A DNA stretch of 6,754 nucleotides, taken from positions 1,838-8,591 of the forward strand of contig DYJV01000082.1 of NCBI GenBank assembly GCA_020722945.1. The letters are read 5' to 3'. The translations under genes and the position numbers were made by a program. The stretch comes from Candidatus Methylomirabilis sp. (GTDB lineage Bacteria > DYJV01). Below are positions 1 through 5,341 of this stretch, piece by piece; the stretch's first letter is position 1, and the number at the start of each line of letters is the position of its first letter. The notes under the pieces were generated by a model that did not search any database, was not told where the DNA came from, and saw only the letters and a program-made list of their open reading frames with translations.

Positions 1-37
1 ACTGGTGCGGTATTCAAAGAATAGGAATATTAATAGT

Positions 38-88
38 TTAGAGTTTAGGGGTTAGAGTTTAGGGGTTAGTGTTGAGGGTTTAGAGTAG
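38..88. repeat. Degenerate 14-bp tandem repeat with telomere-like TTTAGGG cores
   Basis: Two perfect copies of TTAGAGTTTAGGGG lie at 38-51 and 52-65. They are followed by a decayed copy TTAGTGTTGAGGG at 66-78 and a partial copy at 79-88. The G runs at 48-51, 62-65 and 76-78 all lie on the + strand. Only three runs reach three or more G, so a complete intramolecular G-quadruplex is not directly supported. The array runs straight into the palindrome that begins at 85. Function unknown. Confidence 0.85.
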
Positions 89-110
89 CCGAGACTTAAG
101 TTTCGGCTAC
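85..110. repeat. 26-bp near-perfect palindrome, REP-like, GTAG...CTAC ends
   Basis: The arms GTAGCCGA (85-92) and TCGGCTAC (103-110) are exact reverse complements. The inner bases continue the symmetry around a central CTTAAG, apart from one position (G93 against T102, a G-T wobble in RNA). A hairpin is therefore possible in DNA or RNA. It is followed by TTCTCTCACGG and not a clean T run, so a classical intrinsic terminator is only a weak alternative. It shares GTAG/CTAC termini with the palindrome at 244-271. Confidence 0.8.
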
Positions 111-243
111 TTCTCTCACGGTAGGAATAAATCTCCACTTTCTGCCAGATATGGTCAGTCTTACAAATTGGCTACATTGTGTGATGGTGTTGTTGTAAGA
201 TATTGTATGTGGTGTGCCGTTATATCATTCTGAATTTATTTCA

Positions 244-271
244 GTAGGGAACAAAAATATTTGTTCCCTAC
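244..271. repeat. 28-bp perfect hairpin, REP-like, GTAG...CTAC ends
   Basis: A 12-bp perfect stem, GTAGGGAACAAA (244-255) paired with TTTGTTCCCTAC (260-271), encloses a 4-nt AATA loop. No T tract follows (AGTTATAG), which argues against an intrinsic terminator. A small hairpin CTGAA (230-234)/TTCAG (240-244) abuts it on the left. The outer GTAG and CTAC match those of the palindrome at 85-110, although the inner sequences differ. REP elements mobilised by RAYT transposases are short extragenic palindromes associated with a GTAG tetranucleotide, so this is a plausible class, not a proven one. Confidence 0.8.
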
Positions 272-303
272 AGTTATAGTATGACACGGATGCTATGTTG
301 TGC

Positions 304-336
304 TTGACTTATTTTATGGGATGTATAACTTATAGA
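304..336 (+). promoter_or_regulatory. Weak candidate promoter for the yicC operon
   Basis: TTGACT at 304-309 resembles a -35 box. The possible -10 boxes are TATAAC at 324-329 (14-nt spacer, too short) or TATAGA at 331-336 (21-nt spacer, too long). The site lies about 80 nt before the yicC start, where a promoter for the eight-gene operon would be expected, but the poor spacing makes it uncertain. Confidence 0.2.
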
Positions 337-399
337 GTATTTAAAGAAAGTAATAATAATTCAAATTCTCAAGACAAAAAAAGTAAACTTTCTGTGATT

Positions 400-404
400 G
401 AGGT
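400..404 (+). promoter_or_regulatory. Shine-Dalgarno of yicC
   Basis: GAGGT ends 9 nt before the ATG at 414. This supports that start, which also begins the family-typical MIKSMTGYG. The ATG at 409 is followed almost at once by an in-frame TGA and can be dismissed. Confidence 0.7.
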
Positions 405-413
405 ATAAATGAT

Positions 414-1289
414 ATGATTAAAAGTATGACAGGTTATGGCTACAATGAATTTGTGTGGGAAAATATTAAATTTTATGTTAATATAAAAAGTGTCAATTCA
501 CGGTTTTTTGATATAAAAATAAATCTGCCGCAGGAACTTCTCCATATTGAAAGTAAGGTAGTTGCCCTTATAAATGAAGTTGTTTTACGCGGTAAGGTTG
601 AGTTTAATTTATGGTTTGAACAGGTAGAAGATAACAAACCTAAGATTGAGATTAACTTTTCTTTATTGGAGGAGTATTTAAAAACAGTTAAGTATGTTAT
701 TGACAGATATAAATTGCAATCTACCTTAAATATAATGGATATATTGAAAGAGGATGAGATAATAAAGGTAAAATATAAAAGGGAGAGAATATCATATAAC
801 GATACAATTGAAAAAGGGATTGTTCTGGCTATAGAAAGGTTAAACAATATGCGGATACAAGAAGGTAAGGCATTATACAAAGGATTTATTTCAATTTTAA
901 ATGATATAAAAGATAATTTAAAGGTGGTAAAGAAGAGTGTCCCATTGATTTTGAATCAGTATGAGAGTAAAATTCGCAAAAAAGTTTTTAATTTAATGGA
1001 AGTAAAAAAAATTGATGAGAACCGTATATTAATGGAAGTTGCATTACTGGCTGATAAGATTGACATAAATGAAGAGTTAGAGAGAATGGACAGTCATATA
1101 TCGCAAATGAAGGATTATTTAAAATCGAATGAACCGTCAGGACGTCAGATGGAATTTTTGCTTCAGGAGATATTGAGAGAGGTAAATACTATTGGTTCAA
1201 AAGTTTCCGATGTGAAAATTACAAATATAGTGATTAAGATTAAAGATTATATAGAGAAGATGAAAGAGCAGGTTAGAAATGTTGAATAA
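414..1289 (+). CDS. yicC: YicC/YloC family endoribonuclease
   Basis: This 291-residue protein is full length for the family (E. coli YicC is 287). It opens with MIKSMTGYG, the usual YicC start, followed by IKSVNSRFFD and a LRGKVEF segment in the N-terminal YicC-like domain. The C-terminal DUF1732 domain is clear: a DSHISQMKDYL helix (226-236), EPSGR (240-244), FLLQEILREV (248-257) and NTIGSK (258-263), ending in EQVRNVE. Characterised relatives cleave RNA: B. subtilis YloC is an endoribonuclease, and E. coli YicC promotes decay of the small RNA RyhB. It is cytoplasmic, with no signal peptide. It heads the operon and overlaps gmk by 11 nt. The yicC-gmk-rpoZ order is widespread in bacteria; the small DUF370/remA gene often found between yicC and gmk is absent. 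The family call is firm; the RNA substrate is unknown. Confidence 0.95.
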   Translation: MIKSMTGYGYNEFVWENIKFYVNIKSVNSRFFDIKINLPQELLHIESKVVALINEVVLRGKVEFNLWFEQVEDNKPKIEINFSLLEEYLKTVKYVIDRYKLQSTLNIMDILKEDEIIKVKYKRERISYNDTIEKGIVLAIERLNNMRIQEGKALYKGFISILNDIKDNLKVVKKSVPLILNQYESKIRKKVFNLMEVKKIDENRILMEVALLADKIDINEELERMDSHISQMKDYLKSNEPSGRQMEFLLQEILREVNTIGSKVSDVKITNIVIKIKDYIEKMKEQVRNVE

Positions 1290-1845
1290 TAAGAAGGGTA
1301 AACTAATAGTAATTTCTGCACCATCTGGAACTGGTAAAACAACGATTTGCAAAGAGATTATAAAAAGGGTAAAAAATATTAAGTATTCTGTTTCAACTAC
1401 TACCAGACCAATAAGGAAAGGTGAGATAGATGGAAAAGATTATTTTTTTGTGACTACTGAAGAGTTTAAAAATTTGATAAAAAGAGATTTTTTTGTAGAA
1501 TGGGAAAAGGTGTATAATCATTATTATGGGACTTCAAAAAAGTTTATTAATGATACAATCAGCAGAGGTATTAATTGTCTATTAGATATAGATGTTAAGG
1601 GCAGTAAGGTTTTAATGGATAAATATCCTGATGGAATTTTTATTTTTCTTATTCCGCCATCATTGGATGAATTACGGAGGAGACTCTTAATGAGGAATAC
1701 TGAGAACAAGGATGCTCTGGAACTGCGACTGAAAAAGGTAAAGGAAGAGATGGAGTATAAAAAGTATTACAAGTATATTATAATGAATGATAAAATTAAG
1801 GATACTGTAAATAAAATAGTTGAAATTATAAATAAAAATGTGTAA
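1279..1845 (+). CDS. gmk: Guanylate kinase
   Basis: This enzyme phosphorylates GMP (and dGMP) with ATP to give GDP, feeding the GTP and dGTP pools. The 188-residue protein carries the P-loop SAPSGTGKTT (13-22), the GMP-binding stretch YSVSTTTRP (36-44) with KGEIDGKDYFF (47-57), the YYGTS segment (82-86), LLDIDVKG (101-108), and the lid region PPSLDELRRRL (126-136) with R139 and R150. It ends in the expected IMND...VNKIVEII helix. It is slightly shorter than E. coli Gmk (207). The segment usually read as EWAxVHGxxYGT is EWEKVYNHYYGT here, a mild deviation with the key Tyr-Gly kept. The ATG lies 11 nt inside the end of yicC with only a weak AGG upstream (1270-1272), so translation is probably coupled to yicC. 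Cytoplasmic. Confidence 0.97.
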   Translation: MLNNKKGKLIVISAPSGTGKTTICKEIIKRVKNIKYSVSTTTRPIRKGEIDGKDYFFVTTEEFKNLIKRDFFVEWEKVYNHYYGTSKKFINDTISRGINCLLDIDVKGSKVLMDKYPDGIFIFLIPPSLDELRRRLLMRNTENKDALELRLKKVKEEMEYKKYYKYIIMNDKIKDTVNKIVEIINKNV

Positions 1846-1874
1846 ATTAAGGATAACGTGTGGAATAACAATTT

Positions 1875-1880
1875 AGGAGG
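1875..1880 (+). promoter_or_regulatory. Strong Shine-Dalgarno of rpoZ
   Basis: A perfect AGGAGG sits 7 nt before the ATG at 1888, within the 42-nt gmk-rpoZ gap. This small gene therefore has its own strong initiation signal and fixes the start. No terminator or promoter is evident in the gap. Confidence 0.85.
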
Positions 1881-1887
1881 ATAAACA

Positions 1888-2091
1888 ATGGATTTTCCAT
1901 TAGACAAGATATTAGAATTTGATAAGAATAAATATGAAGCAACCGTAGCTATGATATCATATCTTCATGCAATAGAGGAGACGCCGGAAATTCTTTTAGA
2001 ATATTCCGAGAAGGATAGAAGCAGAAGGGTTGCTATTATAATAAATGATATTTTGAGCGGAAAAATAAAATATAAAGAAGGTGAAAAATAA
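1888..2091 (+). CDS. rpoZ: RNA polymerase omega subunit (divergent)
   Basis: This 67-residue protein is in the size range of omega, which binds the beta-prime subunit and helps assemble RNA polymerase. What can be seen is the N-terminal PLDKILEF helix (4-11), NKYE at 14-17 (E. coli NRFD), a helix running through VAMISYLHAIEE (20-31), and the C-terminal RRVAIIINDILSGKIKY (46-62), which matches the family's pattern of a hydrophobic helix ending in E/D-I-x-x-G-K-I. The RARQ-like basic motif that normally follows the N-terminal helix is missing: SYLHAI stands in its place. Position directly after gmk strongly supports omega, because gmk-rpoZ is one of the most common bacterial gene pairs. The E. 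coli ppGpp-contacting N-terminus is not recognisable. The last 11 nt overlap miaA. The alternative is an unrelated small protein, which I think less likely. Confidence 0.8.
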   Translation: MDFPLDKILEFDKNKYEATVAMISYLHAIEETPEILLEYSEKDRSRRVAIIINDILSGKIKYKEGEK

Positions 2092-3013
2092 AAATAGAGC
2101 AATTATTATTATCTGTGGTCCCACTGCAATAGGGAAAACAGATATTTCTGTAAAACTTGCAAAAAATAGAGGAGAAATTATTTCTGCTGATTCAATGCAA
2201 GTTTACAGATTTATGGATATTGGAACTGCTAAACCCGATAAAAGTCTGTTAAAACAAGTCAAACATCATTTGATAGATGTTATTGACCCTGATGAAGAAT
2301 TTTCAGCATATAGATTCAAAAGCGAAGCTGAGAAGATAATAGATAATCTTTATTCAGAAAAAAAGATGCCGTTCATTGTTGGTGGAACAGGTTTATATAT
2401 AAGAGCACTGGTGTATGGTATGTCGGAAGCACCGGGAAAGAATAAAAGAATAAGAGATAGACTTATGGGTCTATTGGAAAATAAAGGAGTTAATTATTTA
2501 TATCAGAGGTTATACAAAATTGACCCTGTATATGCAGATAAGATTTCTTCAAGTGATAGGGTAAGAATTCTAAGAGCACTTGAGGTTTATGAGATTAGTG
2601 GAGTTCCTTTTTCCAGATATAATCAGTTGCACAAAAAGGAACCGAGATATAACCTGTTATGGATAGGATTAAATATGGATAGAGAAAAATTGTATATGAA
2701 TATAAATAGGCGGACAGAGAAGATGTTTGAGAACGGATTTGTTGATGAAACAAAAAAGTTGCTTAAGATGGGTTTTTCTAAAGAGATTATATCCCGCAGA
2801 GGAATAGGATATATAGATGTAATTAAGTATCTTGATAAAGAGATAACTCTGGAAGAAGCAATAGCAAATGTTCAAAAGAAGACAAGAAATTATGCAAAAC
2901 GGCAAATGACCTGGTTTAGAAAAGAGAAGTTGGTAAAGTGGATGTCCGCAGAAAATTTTGAAGAGATTAAAAGTGAAGTTGAATATTGGATTAAAAATAT
3001 AAATTTTAATTAA
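2081..3013 (+). CDS. miaA: tRNA dimethylallyltransferase MiaA
   Basis: MiaA transfers a dimethylallyl group from DMAPP to N6 of A37 in tRNAs that read codons starting with U, the first step towards ms2i6A. The 310-residue protein is full length. It shows the P-loop GPTAIGKT (13-20), ISADSMQVYRFMDIGTAKP (34-52), HHLID (62-66), VGGTGLYI (100-107), SSSDRVRILRALEVYE in the middle, GIGY near 262, and the C-terminal tRNA-contact motif RNYAKRQMTWFR (269-280). The start is GTG at 2081. A TAA at 2066-2068 closes the frame upstream and no in-frame ATG lies between, so GTG is the only standard choice. No well-spaced Shine-Dalgarno precedes it (AAGAAG abuts the GTG), so initiation probably depends on ribosomes finishing rpoZ, which it overlaps by 11 nt. 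It sits 18 nt before hfq, the classical miaA-hfq pair. Confidence 0.96.
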   Translation: MKNKNRAIIIICGPTAIGKTDISVKLAKNRGEIISADSMQVYRFMDIGTAKPDKSLLKQVKHHLIDVIDPDEEFSAYRFKSEAEKIIDNLYSEKKMPFIVGGTGLYIRALVYGMSEAPGKNKRIRDRLMGLLENKGVNYLYQRLYKIDPVYADKISSSDRVRILRALEVYEISGVPFSRYNQLHKKEPRYNLLWIGLNMDREKLYMNINRRTEKMFENGFVDETKKLLKMGFSKEIISRRGIGYIDVIKYLDKEITLEEAIANVQKKTRNYAKRQMTWFRKEKLVKWMSAENFEEIKSEVEYWIKNINFN

Positions 3014-3014
3014 T

Positions 3015-3020
3015 GGGAGG
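3015..3020 (+). promoter_or_regulatory. Shine-Dalgarno of hfq
   Basis: GGGAGG directly follows the miaA stop (3011-3013) and ends 11 nt before the hfq ATG at 3032. This is slightly long spacing but a strong match. Confidence 0.7.
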
Positions 3021-3031
3021 ATTAACTTATT

Positions 3032-3232
3032 ATGTCAGAAAGTAAAAAAGGTATTCAGGATGAATTTTTAAGCAATGCCAAAAGCAGTAAGAAGGAATTG
3101 ACTTTTTATCTGGTTAATGGATTGCCTATAAAGGGAAAAGTAAAAGGATACGACAATTTTACAGTTAAGGTTGATAAGGAGGGAAAAATATTGCTGATAT
3201 ATAAACATGCAATATCAACAATATCAGAATGA
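3032..3232 (+). CDS. hfq: RNA chaperone Hfq
   Basis: Hfq forms an Sm-like hexameric ring that binds small RNAs and mRNAs and promotes their pairing. The 66-residue protein is a bare Sm core: N-terminal QDEFL (9-13), the Sm1 strands FYLVNGLPIKGKVKGYDNFTVKV (25-47), and the diagnostic Sm2 motif YKHAISTI (57-64). Proximal-face uridine-binding residues are kept by alignment to E. coli: Q9 (Q8), D10 (D9), F43 (F42), K58 (K56), H59 (H57). The lateral-rim arginine patch of E. coli (R16, R17, R19) aligns with K17, S18 and K20, closer to the lysine-type rim of Firmicutes Hfq. There is no disordered C-terminal tail; the protein stops two residues after STI. It follows miaA as in many bacteria, and its TGA overlaps the ATG of the next gene (ATGA). 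The start is supported by the Shine-Dalgarno at 3015-3020. Confidence 0.97.
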   Translation: MSESKKGIQDEFLSNAKSSKKELTFYLVNGLPIKGKVKGYDNFTVKVDKEGKILLIYKHAISTISE

Positions 3233-3990
3233 TAAAAAGATTGTTTAAAAAAATAGTATTATTAATATTTCTTGCTATTATTTTATACTTTGTAATCACA
3301 TCATTTTTGATTGTGCCTGAGGGTAAAATTGCCATTGTTAAAACAAAACTGTTTGGAACATTAAAAAAGTATTATTCAAACAGAGTGAATTTTGTATGGC
3401 AGAAGGGAATTCCATTTAATGCCAAAGTTGTTATTTATCCAAAAGGTGATGTTTCGTCACGAATTAAACTTTTGAAGAAAATGTTTTTTTTTAATAGAGA
3501 GATTGAATACATAGAATTTGAGGTTAATTTGGAATGGAAAATAGATAAAAGTCAATATGTTATAATGGCATCTAAATTTGGCTCTAAGCAAGATGTTGAA
3601 GAATATATAAAAGATATAATTCAAGAAGTATTTGACAGAAAAGTTGATGAAATAATAAATGAAAATAGGGACATAAGGGTTGGATTCAATAACATCAGGG
3701 ATGAGTTCAATAAGGCTCTTGCTAAATCTTTTAAAGAAGATGGATTAAAGTTAGTTTCTATAGATGTAGTACCTGTCCATATACCGTATTTTTTGAGCAT
3801 AGATGCTATGAAGAAGTATTCCGATACTCTATTGGAGTTACAATTAATTGGTAAGTATATAGAGGCACACCCTGAGGTATTAAAATATTTACTTATTCAA
3901 AAAATTTCTTCTAATACCAAATTAACAATAAATTCAGATTTAGAAAAATTGTATGAAAGAAACGATAAAGAAGATAATAGAAAAAAGTAA
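3229..3990 (+). CDS. One-pass membrane protein, probable divergent SPFH/Band-7
   Basis: I do not recognise a named family member. The 253-residue protein starts with a basic cap (K3, R4, K7, K8) and a hydrophobic segment at about 9-28, predicted as an N-in signal anchor with the rest outside the cytoplasm, the topology of HflK and HflC. Next comes VPEGKIAIVKTKLFGT (29-44), the V-x-x-G-x-x-x-V pattern typical of SPFH starts. Beta-rich IEFEVNLEWKID (95-106) fits the domain core, then a helix IKDIIQEVFDRKVDEII (127-143) and LKLVSIDVVPVHIP (173-186), which resembles the gi-V-x-x-v-x-i-x-x-i-P end of the domain. A helix and charged tail (DKEDNRKK) close it. The ATG overlaps the hfq stop (ATGA) with no separate Shine-Dalgarno, so translation is coupled. 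It overlaps tldD by 38 nt. Its place after miaA-hfq matches where gamma-proteobacteria carry hflX-hflK-hflC, but hflX is absent and only one such gene is present. A T9 run at 3484-3492 encodes F86-F88. The membrane topology is more certain than the family. Confidence 0.65.
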   Translation: MIKRLFKKIVLLIFLAIILYFVITSFLIVPEGKIAIVKTKLFGTLKKYYSNRVNFVWQKGIPFNAKVVIYPKGDVSSRIKLLKKMFFFNREIEYIEFEVNLEWKIDKSQYVIMASKFGSKQDVEEYIKDIIQEVFDRKVDEIINENRDIRVGFNNIRDEFNKALAKSFKEDGLKLVSIDVVPVHIPYFLSIDAMKKYSDTLLELQLIGKYIEAHPEVLKYLLIQKISSNTKLTINSDLEKLYERNDKEDNRKK

Positions 3991-5332
3991 TTCAGAATTT
4001 ACAGAGATAAGTTTTGAGACTAAAGATATAACTTCATTTTCACTTTCAAATGGCGAGATAGAGAATCCTGAGAAGAGTAATATTATGTCAGGAAATATTC
4101 GTGTGCTTAAAAACGGGCAGTGGGGATTTGTTGCGTTTAATAATATTAAAGATTTTTCTAATATGGAAAAGTATCTTCAAGAGGCTGAAAGTCAAGCAGA
4201 TGCTATATCAGATTATTTAAAAGAGAAACGGGCTATAATTCCATATAAATCTATTAAAAAGGAGTTTAAATCAGAGTATAACATAGACCCGAGAAGTATC
4301 ACATTAGAAGAAAAGTATAAGTTGGCAAGAGATTATGACAGTATATTAAAACAGCATAAAAAACTGCAGAATAGAAAGATATTATATACGGACAGGCATA
4401 TAGAATCACATTATTACAATTCAGAGGGCAGTGAAGTTACAGAGAATAAGGTTTTTACAGGAATTCTATTTTATGCTGTTGCAAGAGATGGGAATAATAT
4501 ACAGGTTGCATCAGAATCTTTTGGCGGTTATGAAGGTTATGAGATTGTTCAAAATCGCGATGAGATTGTTGATGGAACAGCACAAAATGCTGAAGATATG
4601 TTAAAAGCCGAACAGGTACAGGGAGGGACTTTTACGGTTGTCCTTGATAATAAACTTGCTGGGGTATTTGCACATGAAGCATTTGGTCATCTGTCTGAGG
4701 CTGATTTTATTTTTGAGAATGAAAGATTGAAAAGCATAATGGCTATTGGGAAAAGATTTGGTAGAGATAATCTTAATATTATAGATGAAGGATATATCCC
4801 TGGCCTTGCGGGTTCCATTTTTATTGATAATGAAGGGGTGCTTCCGCAAAAGACATATCTTATTAAAAATGGTATTTTAAATGGTAGGCTTCATTCTCGT
4901 GAAACTGCTTTTAAGATGAAGGAGGAGTTAACTGGCAATGCACGAGCATTGAATCCTTTTTATCAGCCTATTGTAAGAATGACAAATACATATATTGATA
5001 ATGGCACAGATAGTTTTGAAGATATGATAAGTTCAACAGATAATGGAATATATGCTGTTGATTACAGAGGTGGACAGACCAACCTTGAGATGTTTACTTT
5101 TTCTGCTGGAAGAGCATATATGATTAAGAATGGCAAACTCGGGAAACTGCTTAAAAATGTTGTTTTAACAGGGAATGTTTTTGATACATTAAAGAATATC
5201 ACAATGATTGGTAATGATTTAAAACATTTTGGCGGACTTGGTGGATGTGGGAAAGGTGGGCAGTTTCCATTACCTGTTTCTACAGGTGCTCCACATATTA
5301 AGATTGATAATGTTCTTGTTGGAGGAATTTAA
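3953..5332 (+). CDS. tldD: TldD, catalytic subunit of TldD/TldE metalloprotease
   Basis: TldD pairs with TldE to form a cytosolic zinc protease that degrades unfolded or small peptides. In E. coli it finishes microcin B17 maturation and degrades the CcdA antitoxin. The 459-residue protein (E. coli 481) has the metal-binding HEAFGH (241-246) in FAHEAFGHLSEADF, and C432 in GGCGKGGQFPLPVS, 27 residues from the end as in the E. coli enzyme, where His, His and a C-terminal Cys hold the zinc. Family blocks YAVDYRGGQT, FTFSAGRAYMIKNGK, LTGNVFDTLKNI and IGND are all present, so it looks active. The ATG at 3953 lies inside the SPFH gene. The N-terminal helix KETIKKIIEKSNSEFTEISFE matches the usual TldD start, and no later Met precedes the conserved part. 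No good Shine-Dalgarno is visible, so coupling is likely. tldE follows 9 nt later. Confidence 0.95.
   Translation: MKETIKKIIEKSNSEFTEISFETKDITSFSLSNGEIENPEKSNIMSGNIRVLKNGQWGFVAFNNIKDFSNMEKYLQEAESQADAISDYLKEKRAIIPYKSIKKEFKSEYNIDPRSITLEEKYKLARDYDSILKQHKKLQNRKILYTDRHIESHYYNSEGSEVTENKVFTGILFYAVARDGNNIQVASESFGGYEGYEIVQNRDEIVDGTAQNAEDMLKAEQVQGGTFTVVLDNKLAGVFAHEAFGHLSEADFIFENERLKSIMAIGKRFGRDNLNIIDEGYIPGLAGSIFIDNEGVLPQKTYLIKNGILNGRLHSRETAFKMKEELTGNARALNPFYQPIVRMTNTYIDNGTDSFEDMISSTDNGIYAVDYRGGQTNLEMFTFSAGRAYMIKNGKLGKLLKNVVLTGNVFDTLKNITMIGNDLKHFGGLGGCGKGGQFPLPVSTGAPHIKIDNVLVGGI
5321..5325 (+). promoter_or_regulatory. Possible Shine-Dalgarno of tldE, long spacing
   Basis: GGAGG lies inside the last codons of tldD, 16 nt before the ATG at 5342. 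That is longer than usual. An ATT at 5336 would have 10-nt spacing but is a rare start codon, and the tldD stop at 5330-5332 is in the same frame and bars any start further upstream. I keep ATG 5342. Confidence 0.4.
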
Positions 5333-5341
5333 TACATTCTT

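Larger units (their letters stand above)
1..413. other. Intergenic region upstream of yicC, no convincing gene
   Basis: No reading frame here looks like a conserved protein. In frame 1 the first seven codons read TGAVFKE before a TAG at 22-24, which could be the last residues of an upstream gene, but this is too short to identify. The region holds a G-rich tandem repeat (38-88), two palindromes (85-110 and 244-271), a small CTGAA/TTCAG hairpin at 230-244 abutting the second palindrome, a weak possible promoter, and a 37-codon ORF at 295-408. Base composition between about 110 and 300 is visibly less A-rich than the coding part. I see no tRNA, riboswitch or other structured RNA I can name. Confidence 0.7.

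Noticed and set aside
1-24. Possible C-terminal tail of an upstream gene (TGAVFKE then TAG)
   Set aside because: Seven codons cannot be assigned; the other two frames are also open for a short way.
85-120. Palindrome at 85-110 as an intrinsic terminator of an upstream gene
   Set aside because: It is followed by TTCTCTCACGG, not a solid T run, and it matches the ends of the second palindrome, so a repeat element fits better. Not fully excluded.
276-296. Weak 7-bp stem ATAGTAT/ATGCTAT with a 7-nt loop
   Set aside because: Low-GC stem with one wobble pair; expected by chance in this composition.
473-880. 135-codon minus-strand ORF opposite yicC
   Set aside because: It is antisense to clear YicC coding sequence, with no family motif and no Shine-Dalgarno logic; a shadow of the plus-strand gene.
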